From assembly GCA_028023455.1 (NCBI GenBank), contig JAQFVV010012403.1, positions 188,001-252,000 of the forward strand: a DNA stretch of 64,000 nt. The letters are read 5' to 3'. Shown here piece after piece: positions 22,337-33,034 of the stretch. This DNA is from Epiperipatus broadwayi (Eukaryota; Onychophora; Udeonychophora; Euonychophora; Peripatidae). The position numbers and the translations under genes are program-made. Numbering within the stretch: the stretch's first letter is position 1; the number at the start of each line of letters is the position of its first letter. The notes beneath the pieces were generated by a model. The model was not told the origin of the DNA. It saw only the letters and a list, made by a program, of their open reading frames with translations, and searched no databases.

Positions 22337-23425
22337 ACAAAAGATACAAGTACAGATTGTAGATTATTAAGCTACAAAATTAAAATGATGGTTTTATTAA
22401 AAATAAGATCTTATTCCATTCATATTTGCAACAAAAGTGATATTTGTTCTCTTTAGAAGTATTTATTAAGCCTGCTAAATATCATCAACTATTAAGTACT
22501 AATTTATGATTATTATGTGTGGAATTCTCTTAAGATAAGTATTATGGATACCAGTAAATCTATTCTTGGTTTCAGTAAAAAGGAGAGTCTTGATTATGAT
22601 TGGTTTTCTAATATTTATCTTATTATTAATGATCTGACTAAAATAAGCACGTAAAAGCAGAAGTCAGTAGAAATATTATATAATAATCAATGAAGGTATA
22701 AATTTTTTACTGACTATTGTCTTTGGTAGATTAATATAGTTGATTAAAGTATCATCATAAATTTTATATCCAGAATTGTAAATGTTACAGATTCAATCCC
22801 CATCCAACACCATCATTGGTTATCTCAAGATAATATTCTCAATGATTTCAGCATCTTCTGCACTAAGTAAGTATTATTAACAATAAAAATATGACAATGA
22901 TTTACATATAGAAACTATGCTGTGTAATAAATTGACTGTTTAATTTTAGAAAGGAGATTAATGAGAGCACTTTTTTTGGCTATACCCTGACACTCTCCGA
23001 ATCTTTGATCAACAAACTATAAAACTTCAATACCATCTTAATTTTTTTTTACTAAAATTTTAAATTAATTACAATTCTTGGACTTATAGGTAAACCAAAG
23101 TAATAAACCTTAAAGCTAAATAAATAAGGGTATGATTATGATGGGATATTCAATAATCAAAATAGTAAAATGAGCATGTCGCTTACATTCATGTGATCAA
23201 ATATGGATTTATTTTTACTTCCTCATTTTCAGTTTCCCTCTCTTACTATTCTACTGAGTCTACAAATCAACTATAAAGCTGATTTGCGCACTTATTTCTA
23301 GAGTGTAAGCAAATTCTAGTCAAGCATTTCTCTTCTTTTTCTCCTCAATCTTTAGGTTGATGGACAAAATATTTTATTCTTTTTTTCATTATCAAATCTT
23401 TTATAAATCTGTATGACAGTTTTCC
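22337..23425. other. AT-rich spacer
   Basis: No gene recognised. Confidence 0.5.
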
Positions 23426-23429
23426 CCTA

Positions 23430-23890
23430 ATTGCATCCATTTACTTTATCCTAGGTCTTCTTTTTTCTGGCTCCCCCCCCCCTCACCATTCTTTCTAACA
23501 AGAATATATACTATTCAGAATGTTGCATTAAGTGATTATACATACTATTTATTCTTCAAACAATAACTTCCATAATACTTTTAGCTACTCCAATCATACA
23601 CAACACTTTCTTGATTTTTATCCTGGCTATCCACAGTAGCTTCATCATGCAGCACCAACATCATATCCAACCAGTCTCCATGTTCCTGATCCATATATAG
23701 ATATAGCTCTTGATGAGATATTTTTTATTTGAAGAGATATATTTTTAGATGTTAATAAATTCTTATATCTTGTTAAAAAGTTTCTTGGCTTGTGCAATTT
23801 AAAGTCTCCTTTACTTTTACTGTCAGATGGTGTTAAATTTTTCAAGTATTTAAAACTGTAGTTTTTCTTCCATCCATATTGCATCTATTT
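23430..23890 (-). pseudogene. LINE reverse transcriptase C-terminal fragment
   Basis: The minus frame 23645-23884 reads FKYLKNLTPSDSKSKGDF, then a basic stretch, then AISIYGSGTWR. This matches the YLGS-x-DG, K-x-R and LYGSETW order downstream of LINE RT domains. Decayed sequence continues to lower coordinates across a C-run near 23473-23482. The group is uncertain. Confidence 0.55.
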
Positions 23891-24326
23891 AAATATTCTT
23901 GCCATAACAATTCAATACATTTGTCTTTTCTCTATTAATTTCATGTTCATTTAAAAGAAACTATAGATAAGAATTATTTTCTGCTATGAAAACTATATCC
24001 AAAAGATGCATAGTTTTAAATAGTTTATTTATTTTCACACACACACACACCCATCCATTACTGACAGACTGCAAATTGTTGCACACTTCTATTTTGTTAC
24101 TATAGCCTTCTCCCTCCCCCTCTGATAATAACAATTTGGTTGTTGTATAGATAATACATCAATCTTTTGATTCTAAAATCTTTCATATTTTATAATGCTT
24201 TGAAGATTATGCTCCAGTCTATGTTATTAGAAGTCTTTTCTGCAACAACAAAAACCATTATTATTTTCTGTTTTCAATCAATACTTACAGACCCAAAATC
24301 ACTTTTCTAGCAAATGAATAATAGTT
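23891..24326. other. AT-rich spacer
   Basis: Contains a CA run near 24036-24051. No gene. Confidence 0.5.
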
Positions 24327-24740
24327 CCAGTTTAATTTCCACTATACCATTCTCATACAAGATAAAGGGACTGGTTTCTATCCACTTTTAATATCTTATG
24401 AATGGGTGTACACATAGACATATGACCAAAAATATATGAAAAAGGTGTGTGTTCCTTAAGATACACATTTTGTGCTAAACCAGCACTTATCAGTCGACTC
24501 AGATCATAATTTCTTATACATATCTTTATGATGGTTTAGCACAAAATGTGTATTTTGGGCATCATAGTTTTTTTCACATGCCTTAGATCGTGTATTTATG
24601 AATACCCCCATCCACAAGATGCTAAAAGTGGATAGAAACCAGTCTCTACCTTGCGTGAGAGTGGTGTAGGAAAATTATACTACAGAACTATTAAGTAGAT
24701 AATCTCTAGTCTAATGAACGATTAATAAAATTTATTAATA
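24327..24740. mobile_element. HHF3 palindromic element
   Basis: A large imperfect palindrome. Its left arm (24327-24500, antisense) and right arm (24530-24690, sense) share GACTGGTTTCTATCCACTTTTA, written here only by its ends, and GTGCTAAACCAGCACT. Outward sequence GATAATCTCTAG (24699) recurs at 54740 in the same order. The centre holds a decayed hammerhead segment on the minus strand (about 24470-24512: CUGAUAA, stem II GUGCU-GGUUU-AGCAC, AAAA instead of GAAA). The ribozyme segment is clearly related to HHF2 but the rest differs, so it is treated as a separate family. Confidence 0.7.
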
Positions 24741-24865
24741 TATTTTTCTAGTATTTTTACTATATTTAAATCCATACCATTTACCTAATAAATTTTCTTC
24801 TATCCTATGTTCTGTTTGCTAGTAAATAATCAAATTAAAATCTTTCAAGTATGTGGAAGCAAACT
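24741..24865. other. AT-rich spacer
   Basis: Short spacer without recognised content. Confidence 0.4.
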
Positions 24866-25112
24866 TAAAGTTCTATAAATAGTCAAAATAAGAGTCATAG
24901 ATCACGTGACCCTATATCTTAAGCTTCTAAGTTATAAACAGTGAGGATTGCCAATTCCTCAACAAGCTTTGTGATAAATGCTTAGCCAGAGCCAGCACTT
25001 AAAATATCTGTCAGGATCCCCTCCCCCCCAAAAAAAAAACCCTGACCATGGTTTCGTGCTTTGGCATTCCTCAGAGAGGTGGCAGGGTAGTTCTATACTC
25101 TTCACATTGAAT
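24866..25112 (-). mobile_element. HHF4 element, partial copy
   Basis: Shares with the 45433 copy, in continuous order, ATAAATAGTCAAAATAAGAG, TCATAGATCACGTGACCC, CAGTGAGGATTGCCAATTCC, the block GCCAGAGCCAGCACTTAAAA and a hammerhead. Here the join that is circularly permuted at 45.4 kb is simply continuous, confirming that the 434-bp unit repeats head to tail. The 62-codon frame inside (24978-25166) is not a gene. Confidence 0.8.
25039..25085 (-). ncRNA. Hammerhead ribozyme of HHF4
   Basis: Minus strand: CUGAGGA core, stem II UGC-CAAA-GCA, GAAA, stem III ACC-AU-GGU (three pairs), GUC cleavage triplet, stem I with CCUCU against AGGG. This copy has one changed base at the stem II closing pair, and a poly-T/G tract directly after stem I (minus strand). 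Confidence 0.8.
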
Positions 25113-26600
25113 GACATCACTTTTTTTAGGTATTATCATTACAATTTTCTCAAATCATACCTCTGATAAATAATTTTATTATTTATCTTTATAATAATAT
25201 TGTATTTTTGTATCATTTTCAAAAATTAAAAGTTTATTCTTTTTTTGAAAAAAAGAACGTCTTAATTTAGTGTAAATGTATTGACTTTATAAGTGATAAC
25301 AGATTTTATTTTATTCAAGTTTTACATAAAAAGTTAAATATTTTGACACTTTACTTATGAAACACCATCTGGCTACATATATAATGTATCACAAATTATT
25401 CATAGTTAAATTTATTAATGTATAATAAACCTCTGAGCTAAAATTATTTTTCTTTTTTTGTTCTTTCTTTCGCTCTCTCTTTCTCTCTAAAATGCTATTT
25501 AATTAAATTCACTCATTAAGCTGCTAATTACATAGTACAAAACAATAGAAAAAACAGACTTCAAAAATATAAAGCCAATAAAAAAAAAACATTTAAAATT
25601 AAAATGCATATGTATAATAAAAGATGAATATATATATAAAGTAATTCATCTTGATGAAAAGAAAAAGCAATTAAAAATCATTTATTGTATTCAAAGTCAC
25701 AAAATCTACTAATTAAAACCTAAAACTATACTTAAGAAAAAATATTTTATACACTAGGTATATTTACATCATAAACGAGCCATATTTAAATCTAATTTCC
25801 CGTTCATTTGTTTTAAAGCTCTTTATTTTAAAATGCTCTAAAGTCAAATCTAATAAAAACGACGTATAAGATTATTTGAAAGCAATTAAAGCATATTTAA
25901 TTTTGAATTAAAAAAATCATCTTTTAATTTTTGATTAACCGAATGGCTGATAGTTTCTTTTCAATTCAACTCTTTTTTTTTTATCTTTTGGCTTTTGATA
26001 AAATCACAAATTAAACTTTAAAAAAAAATTAATATATCAAAATTAAAAACAGCATTAGATAATTTATATGATTTTTTTTATTATTCTTCTCATGTCAATC
26101 TTCATTTTGCAATTCTCAGCTACATAATTATCAGAAATATAAATTACATGTTCATAATTGTCCAATTACATTACAATATATATATATATCTGAAAGTAAG
26201 TAATTATTAAATCTCACTAAACTATTAACATGAGAAACGACCTGCTAAAGTCGTGTAAATATTAATGCCTAAATCATTATTTATTACCAGACAAAATGAG
26301 ATATCGTACCACTTTTGTAAACTGTTAAAATGCTAAATATTCAATAAATTTAGGCAACATCAATTTGCAAGATTGAAAATTAATTGTAATCCAAATATTC
26401 AACAGTGATAATGTAAATTTCATTACTTTATTCCTAAGGGGAACAACTAAGTCTCACTTTTTATGACCTTAGGAAAAACCAAATGACTTATTGCATTTTA
26501 AGCTTATTTAAATGAAAAAATTCAATTGTAATTATTAAACACGCTAGAACATTATGTGCTTTTGGTATTTACTATTTCAACTTTTAAAAAAAATATGATT
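25113..26600. other. AT-rich spacer
   Basis: Contains a CT-rich run near 25465-25490 and many A/T tracts. No gene. Confidence 0.5.
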
Positions 26601-26755
26601 GAGGGAAAGTTAATTGCACAAATCTATAACATGCAGCTGTAACATATGAGTTGGTAGATTGAATTAAAAGCATAAAAATGGACATTAATAATAAAATTGC
26701 TTCGCTAGATATTAAAGAACTATATGGTTCTATACCATGAACTAAATCTATTGAA

Positions 26756-27246
26756 CAAAGCAAAACTCTCCATACAGTATTGCCACCCTGTGCTAACCAG
26801 AGTAATTAATGAATGCCAGAAGGCTTGTGCATAAAATCCCTATCTAATGCCTACTCATCCAATATCCCCAGACTAGTTTCTGACTTGTAGCCATCATCAG
26901 TGAGGAGCTTTGGATCTGAGAGCACTGCACCTAGATCTTAGGATCTAATGCAACCCTCCAGCACCCACCTTTTATCTCTGCTTAACTACAAAACTATGAG
27001 AATGAAATTGAAAACACAAAAAATATTTTCAATCTAACCTCAATAGCTTATATAGTCATATGGGTCTGAACTCAGTTCAGCACCCATACATTTTGGTGTC
27101 TTTGGCTCTTTAACAACCATAGCCACCATTATCCTATTAGGCAGGATTGGTGTTAAACCATTAAGCATCACATGATCACTATCTCTATTATACTAGCACA
27201 TATTTGTTTATAAACAAAGCAAAACTGTATGTGATGCTTAATGGTT
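26756..27246. mobile_element. HHF1 element, copy G, with 13-bp target-site duplication
   Basis: Flanked by TAAATCTATTGAA at 26743-26755 and 27247-27259, inside a PLE RT remnant. It holds the arm CAAAACTCTCCATACAGTA, the antisense ribozyme (26857-26915), the CTAGATCTTAGGATCTAATG block, about 150 bp of unrelated sequence (26985-27150), and then an outer motif in antisense and sense (CATCACATGATCAC at 27167-27180; TGTGATGCTTAATGG at 27231-27245). The duplication length fits retrotransposition better than a TA-specific DNA transposon. Confidence 0.8.
26857..26915 (-). ncRNA. Hammerhead ribozyme of HHF1 (copy G)
   Basis: Minus strand: stem I AUCCAA/UUGGAU and UCCUCA/UGGGGA, CUGAUGA, stem II UGGC-UACAA-GUCA (four pairs, one G-U), GAAA, stem III ACUAGU, GUC. 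It is fully consistent with a functional core. Confidence 0.85.
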
Positions 27247-27504
27247 TAAATCTATTGAAGTTATAGATGAATTTTTAAAAAGTATTAATTATGATTTACA
27301 CACAATTCATCATGGATGTCCTGAAATGGGCCAACAGAGATATCACAGCATAGTAAAGGAAAGGTACTATAGAATGGAAAATAAATGGTCAAATTATAAA
27401 GACCTAAAAATGTAGTGTAACTGAAAATAAAAGTCTCATAAATTTTAATGTCCAAATTGTTATTTATTATCCAACAAAATTACTTTTCATTTTGCAGGAT
27501 AATT

Positions 27505-27612
27505 GCAGCATTAACATTTATGGGACATGTTATCTAATAATTGTTTTCAGTTATCAATTGTAGATTAACATTTATGGGACATGTTATTTAATAACTGTTT
27601 TCAGTTATATAT
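27505..27612. repeat. Two-unit tandem repeat, about 54 bp
   Basis: AACATTTATGGGACATGTTA and the following TTTTCAGTTAT recur at about 27512 and 27567. A TA run follows. Confidence 0.7.
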
Positions 27613-28084
27613 ATATATATAATTAATCTGGAAAATTTAATTGATTACATATATATTTATTTATGCAGTAATAATCTTAAAATGACATAAAAATCCTTTA
27701 CAAATCAGACTTTCTAGAGTCATTTTAATAAATTTGCATCCAATAACTTGTCATACTAATGCAATACACCAATCAAATTAAAAATGCATAGACTTTCATC
27801 TGGTTCCCACAATCACATATAGATAGTAGATCAATGACTAATATAATGGTTCAAGATTAAAATAATTAAACTGTTCCTTAGCATTATTGCAGATGATTAT
27901 TCATTTTAAAGGGTAAAATAATACCAAAGATATATCATTAGTTTTTTTTTCTTTTATATATTTTGAGGATAGAATGAATTTTTAATCATTTAGAAATTTA
28001 TTGACATGTGCTGATACTAGAGAATACTTTAATTATATATACTGTATATTAAATGTAAAATACAGTACCCATTATAAAATATTA
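27613..28084. other. AT-rich spacer
   Basis: Lies between the PLE RT remnant and the PLE-1 palindrome. It might be decayed PLE sequence, but nothing can be shown. Confidence 0.4.
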
Positions 28085-28467
28085 TATATATATAACAAAT
28101 AAATAAATAAATTTTAACGGTAAATACAATATTATAGGTCAGCTTTAATTGAATTTCAAATTTTCAAACTTATTGTTACATCTATTTCCATAAGCTGTGT
28201 ATGGCCGTATTCGCAACTTGCCTATTAATAACATCATTCTTATATTTATCAATTAATATTGCCTCTTTAATTTTCCTCTTTTTATGATTTCTTTCTTCCA
28301 TTATTATTTTTATTTCATTACTATTAAACGTAAATTTATAATTAAAGTTTTTTCATGGTCAAAGAATAGTGAAGCTGTATTAAATTGACTATTTACGTTA
28401 TTTTTAATTCAGTTACATAATAATTGATGCTCCTTCAATCTTTTTTTCACAGAACATCTCGATTCAG

Positions 28468-28641
28468 AAAATTTACATCGGTGGTGAATCGAAATGTTCT
28501 GTGGAAAAAAGATTGAAGGAGCATCAATTATTATATAACCGAATTAAAAATAATGTAAATAGTCAATTTAATACAGCTTCAGTATTTGTTGACCATGAAA
28601 AACTTGTAATTATAAATTTACATTTAATAGTAATGAAATAA
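28468..28641 (+). pseudogene. PLE-1 GIY-YIG endonuclease fragment
   Basis: 58 codons read KIYIGGESKCSVEKRLKEHQ, followed by LLYN, a basic stretch and FVDHEK. This is the YIGxS...RxxEH region of PLE GIY-YIG endonucleases, with the catalytic arginine and the EH pair visible. The N-terminal half is missing because the palindrome centre lies here. The same sequence is repeated in antisense to the left. Related frames occur at 62247-62438 (minus) and 63420-63560 (plus). Confidence 0.75.
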
Positions 28642-28790
28642 AAATATTAGTGGAAGAAAGAAATCATAAAAAGAAGAAAATTAAAGAGGCAATATATGAT
28701 TAATATAAGAATGATGTTATTAATAGGCAAGTTGCGAATAGGCCATACACAGCTTATGGAAATATAGGAAACATTAAGGTTGAAAATTTG

Positions 28791-28848
28791 AAATTCAGTT
28801 AAAGCTGATGAGGATTACCACGTAATCGAAAGCATTACAAAAGAATTT
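28791..28848 (+). ncRNA. Hammerhead-like motif of PLE-1
   Basis: CUGAUGA at 28805-28811, stem II GAUUAC-CAC-GUAAUC (six pairs), then GAAA, and outer stem I AAAUUC with GAAUUU. Inner stem I does not pair and stem III is a single A-U at most. PLE termini are known to carry minimal hammerheads, so this is probably a degenerate example. Confidence 0.6.
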
Positions 28849-29020
28849 AAACTATAATATTGTATTTACCATTAAAATTTATTTATTTGTTATATATATA
28901 TGCTGCAATAAGTTATTCTCAAACATTATATAAAATAATTAGCACTGTATATTCTTATTTATATATATTCATAGTATTATTTCCAGGAACTTCCATGTAA
29001 TAAAAATATAATAGCTAAAT

Positions 29021-29057
29021 AGCTGATGTTTCAGTACAATAACAAGTACTTTTCCCA
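29021..29057 (-). ncRNA. PLE-3 hammerhead, 3' half (decayed)
   Basis: Minus strand: stem II AGUAC-UUGUUAUU-GUACU, GAAACAUC and stem I AGCU are kept, but the CUGANGA half reads UUUGGGA. Confidence 0.5.
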
Positions 29058-29215
29058 AAACTTTTTTAAATCATAAAAATGTGTGTGGTGAGATTTAAAA
29101 TAATTATTGTGCTTTTGGTATTTTCTCCTCATTCTTACATTCTATTGGTTGAGAAGTTTTTAAAAATATTTGATTCTTCAATAGCTTTTTCCAAATATTG
29201 TTGATTTCCTTTAAT

Positions 29216-29520
29216 TCACACTTTTCAATTCATTTGGAATGTCATGGAGTATATGAAATTCCATGTGAAGTTTGTTTACATTCATATAGTGGGACAGATA
29301 AATCATAGAATAAACATAAGAAAGGAAAAACACATTTTGGCCGTTAGAGAAAAATCTAATTCATCAGCCTTTTATTCATACATTAAATTAACAAATCATG
29401 ATATCAATTTTAATAAAACATATATTCTCCAAAAATTGAACAATATGACCAAAGACTGTTAAGGGACACTATAGAGATTTTTAAAAAGCCTAAGGGCATA
29501 AATGAAATGTGTGAATTAAA
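29216..29520 (+). pseudogene. PLE-3 GIY-YIG endonuclease, frameshifted
   Basis: One frame reads HGVYEIPCEVCLHSYSG (29243-29293), the first half of a PLE GIY-YIG domain with its Cys pair (CEVC). The reading then passes to the frame of 29244-29462, which gives VGQINHRINIRKEKH and FYSYIKLTNHDINF, equivalent to IGQT-x-R-x-R-x2-EH and H-x-T-x-H. A single frameshift near 29290 separates them. Confidence 0.75.
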
Positions 29521-29679
29521 GAAAATTAATAATATTTGGAAAAAATATTGGTATGATAAAATATTTTTTAAAACTTCTCAACCAATAGAATTTAAGAATG
29601 AGGAAAAAATAACCAGAGGGGGGAAAAAATAACAATTTTAAATCTCACTATACACATTCTTATGATTTGAGAAAGAAGA

Positions 29680-29721
29680 AGCTCTGAGGAAAGTACTTGT
29701 TATTATACTGAAATGTCATTT
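29680..29721 (+). ncRNA. Hammerhead-like motif of PLE-3
   Basis: AGCU, then CUGAGGA (29684-29690), one extra A, stem II AGUA..UACU, GAAA (29710-29713), UGUC. The other arm preserves a 3' stem I strand AGCU, self-complementary to the 5' AGCU, so the ancestral motif had a four-pair stem I and an ultra-short stem III. This arrangement (GAAAC-GUC style) is known in PLEs. Confidence 0.6.
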
Positions 29722-29775
29722 AGTTATTATATTTTCATACACGGAATCTTCCAGAAATAATGCTATGAATTCATT

Positions 29776-30955
29776 TATCCATGAGAATATTATAATAATA
29801 TTATATATATCAGGGACGAAGCGTCCATGTAATGAATGGAATGAGTGTGTCCATGGAAAAATTCACTAAAACTTTCAAAAGTTTTAATTAAAATTCAATT
29901 TTAAAAATTCACTTTCAATTTTTTTTACCAACAGTTGAATTGTTTTTATATATGGAAAGAATGAACTTGACTAACACATTCTCATTGATTATAAGAAGTT
30001 CAAACAATGCTAAGATCTAATTTACAGTTAAAACTTTTAAGAATGTTAAAAGGATTTGAAAGATAAAAATATATTGATAATATATTCTCTGATTTACAGA
30101 TAAGAGAGTTTCAGATTTTTCTAAAGGTGTGTAATATATATATATATTAGGTGCTACTATGTAAAAATTGTTGTGGCAAGTGAAATAAACACATTATAAA
30201 AACGTGTGCTTCCATTTCTAAAAAAGTCATGCTTCATCACTGATATATATATTGTAACATTTTTTTCCATCTGGCTAGGTCTCTGTATGCATAAACTGCA
30301 TGAGTTAATCAAATTATGAAAAAAGAAGAATGTTTCACTCTTATTTCTAAAAACATAACTATATTTCATGATCAACTCTACCTAGAAATTGTTACGATTA
30401 TGATTGTCAACCAAATCAGTTTTTAATTTATAAATGAGGACACCAGAGTCATTAGACTCACTGATTCTGCATCAAACATATCGTAACTTAAAAAGGAAAA
30501 TGACTTTTTAAAAAAAGGGTCATAGTTTACCATAACTGCGATTATTTTCTAGATATTATTCCTGGGCATAATTAATAAATATTGACAAAGGGTAAGTTAT
30601 ACATTCAAATTCTAATAAACCAAAATAAATAACTAAAATTAATAATGTACAAATGAAAGTGATCTTAAAGGTAAATATTTTATTTTGTTATTAAAATAAT
30701 AAATTGTTATCATTATTTAGAAAGGATACATATTTATTAGTTCAGGGTAATTATTTTATATAATTAATACAGTCCATTTCTTTCAGTTCTATCTTTAAAC
30801 AATCCATGGATTAAAATGACATAATTCGGGAATGTCTCTATCGGGTTATATCACATGTTTATATTAAAAATTGTTTGCAAACTTTAAATCATAATCAGGG
30901 TATGAAGAATCTTAGCTTCCCGATAAGTTCACATAGGTTATTGTTTACCATGCAT
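29776..30955. other. AT-rich spacer
   Basis: No gene recognised; TA runs near 29802 and 30137. Confidence 0.5.
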
Positions 30956-31205
30956 GTTTTTTTCTGTGGTAGAAAGAGCTCATGGCCATCGGTTATAAGT
31001 TGATCTTGGTCTGTCCTAACGGCTAGTCATGAAAGCTTTTCTGGTGTCCTTCTTCAGGACGATGTCAGCAAAAGCCTTGGTTCACTCCAACATGCAGAAT
31101 TATTTCAGCATGGAGTGGTCCTGGACATATTTTTGTTATCCAGGACCAACCAAAAAAAACAAACAGACAAGATGCTGATCAAACTAGTCTCCCATTTTTA
31201 TACTT
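30956..31205. other. Less AT-rich segment of unknown nature
   Basis: Base composition is noticeably more balanced than its surroundings. It holds an interrupted inverted repeat (GTCCTTCTTCAGGAC, 31046-31060) and a hammerhead candidate on the minus strand. No reading frame is credible. Confidence 0.4.
31016..31068 (-). ncRNA. Possible hammerhead-like motif
   Basis: Minus strand: CUGAC and GUC pair with GAC and GUUAG as stem I, CUGAAGA, a two-pair stem II GG-ACA-CC, then GAAA and a short AAGCUU. The stem III and cleavage-site register is not canonical, and no second copy is in the window. Weak candidate. Confidence 0.3.
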
Positions 31206-32245
31206 GAGGTCCAGTTTTCAAACTTCTGCACATGTTATTCTTATCGTAATGCATAAATTAATAATCTTATAGATTTATTTTCTTTTTCTGTTACAAAGTT
31301 TTTTTTATAACAAATTTTTTGGCTATCTTTAATTAATATACTAATGTTTCTTGATCGTAATCTTTGTGTGGAATTCCTTTTGTTCTTTTCAATTTTAACT
31401 TTTATTTTGTTAAATCAAAGTAACAATTTAAAATAAAAATCAACTCACATTGTACGCTTTTAAAAAAAACTAATTACGCTAACTAAAAAAAATTTTAATG
31501 TCTTTTTTTTAAAGACTTTTCTTTTTTTTTAGCTTTTAAATATCTTACCGAATACCAATATATTTGTACCATATATAAATAAATGGTACAATATGTATAT
31601 AAGTACATACAAATATATAATTACTAATGCTAAAATTTACTAAAGCTATCATATTAAAAGGTTGAAATCAAAATAAACAAACTAAGAGAGCATGGATAAT
31701 ATTTTTTTAAAACCTATTTAAATTGATATCTGATCCCTTGATGACTGAATGTAAATGGTTAAGCGAAGTGCTAAAAATGTTTTTAAAAGTTAATCTACTG
31801 GGTCACTTACTCACAAAAATGTAAAGTCATTATATTTCATAAAGCACTGAGTTTTTTTTAATAAAATATTAATATCATTTTAGTTTTTTATTACTTTTTA
31901 CAACCCACTATTGGTGTTTTTGATTGCCCCAGCAATCCTCTTCAGAACTTCTACAGATATTTTCAAATCTTAACTGTTTTTGGTTTATAAAAAATATATG
32001 TGGCAAATATCCTATAGATTAGCAAAATACATTCTTTTTCTACAGTTTACAGTTGTGCATATTTAAAATATAAAGAAGAAAATTCAATAAAGATGCTCAC
32101 ATGGCAATAGAAAATAACCCCATAAGGCAACATAGAACAATAATTCATATTATCTGGAAGCTACTAATTAACCTCGCTTTTAAAAAAAGTAGAAAAATGG
32201 GAAGGTCTCTCAGAGATAACTATATGATATTTCCACTGACTGCTG
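31206..32245. other. AT-rich spacer
   Basis: No gene recognised. Confidence 0.5.
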
Positions 32246-32425
32246 GCTTTTGGCAGAGTAGCAGAATTGGTTAGAGCATGACCTTAAATTCAATGATCGT
32301 AAATTTAAAAGTTCTGGTTCATTTCCCATGCAAGTGCTATCATTAATTAGGCCAGAAACATCCGAAGAGGAGAATAATATCACTCAAAAGATAGTGTTAT
32401 ATACAAACTTGTGTGCTACTACTGA
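32246..32425 (+). mobile_element. HHF5 SINE, diverged copy
   Basis: Box A TAGCAGAATTGG (32259-32270) and box B-like GGTTCATTTCC (32316-32326) are 57 nt apart. A tail follows with AGAAACATCCGAAGAGGAG and GTGTGCTACTAC, matching the two HHF5 copies at 60.8-61.2 kb. The ribozyme segment (32357-32398) is decayed (CCGAAGA, AAAAGAUA). It is a tRNA-derived, pol III type element. Confidence 0.7.
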
Positions 32426-32866
32426 TAGATGAATGTATTTAAAAGTTTATATAAAGTTTGTTTTTTTTAAAGACATTTAATAATATATAATGGAAATAAT
32501 ACGATCTATAATTGCTATTAAAATGCCAACACCATAAACCTTCAAAATCATTCTGACTATTAAATAAAGACTAGTTCTTCTCAGAAGTTCCTATGATGTT
32601 TGAGTACCAGAAATGAGAAAAATCACACTACAATTCATGGGTCTTGAGTTTCAGAATCCATGCTATTACACTACTGCATCAAAAACATGTAGATTTAATT
32701 ATTTATTTTTGACATTTTATTAAATTTTAACTAAAACACTTTATTTTATATAAACTAAAATTGCATTCATATAAATGAAATAAAATTTCCATTATGTAAT
32801 AAATATTGTAATAAAAAATAATAATGAATATAATGGTAATAATATATTATAAAACATATTATAATC
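32426..32866. other. AT-rich spacer
   Basis: No gene. Confidence 0.5.
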
Positions 32867-33034
32867 CACAGACATACTTTTAACTGCCATTAAATGTCAT
32901 CAAATCATATCCCATGATTCCTGAGTTTTAACATGTGACATAACTTGATGATCTTTACTTCCATTATATTTGAACTGTAATGACAGTTGATGAAGGTTAA
33001 GTGATTAATTTAAAGTACTTCTGTGGATTATAAT
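32867..33034. mobile_element. PLE-2-like terminal palindrome, short
   Basis: Antisense 32867-32930 and sense 32935-33034 copies of the terminal segment seen at 62.1 and 63.7 kb (AACTGCCATTAAAT, CCCATGATTC; sense TGACAGTTGATGAAGGTTAA). The outer ends TTATAATCCACAG and CTGTGGATTATAA are inverse. It is the smallest palindrome of this type here. Confidence 0.7.
32983..33024 (+). ncRNA. Hammerhead-like motif of PLE-2, decayed
   Basis: Stem I ACAG with CUGU, UUGAUGA in place of CUGAUGA, stem II GGUUAA-GUGA-UUAAUU (six pairs), UAAA in place of GAAA, and AGUACU as minimal stem III. Two core changes suggest it is inactive. The copies at 62.1 and 63.75 kb keep GAAA but have other changes. Confidence 0.5.

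Larger units (their letters stand above)
26640..27420 (+). pseudogene. Penelope-like reverse transcriptase remnant split by an HHF1 insertion
   Basis: Upstream of the insertion the frame reads INNKIASLDIKELYGSIP. This is the PLE RT motif A block (usual form SLDVxxLFTNVP), with the catalytic Asp at 26708-26710. The frame continues after the insertion at 27256 as KSIEVIDEFLKSIN and then decays. The HHF1 copy G occupies 26756-27246 between 13-bp direct repeats, so the PLE was there first. The remaining RT motifs are not recognisable. Confidence 0.65.
28085..28905. mobile_element. PLE-1 terminal palindrome
   Basis: Two copies of the 3' end of a Penelope-like element arranged head to head: antisense 28085-28465 and sense 28468-28905. 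The arms match over about 370 bp with a loop of roughly 20 bp at the GIY-YIG start. Both outer ends are TA-rich next to AACAAATAAATAAAT (left) and its inverse. The right arm contains about 45 bp, including a hammerhead-like segment, that is absent from the left arm. Confidence 0.85.
28930..29775. mobile_element. PLE-3 terminal palindrome
   Basis: Antisense 3' end (28975-29215) facing a sense endonuclease and 3' end (29216-29775). Matching arms include TTCTATTGGTTGAGAAG (29140) with CTTCTCAACCAATAGAA (29574), and the hammerhead segments at 29021 and 29680. As in PLE-1, the 3' ends point outwards. Sequence differs from PLE-1 and PLE-2, so it is a separate element. Confidence 0.8.
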
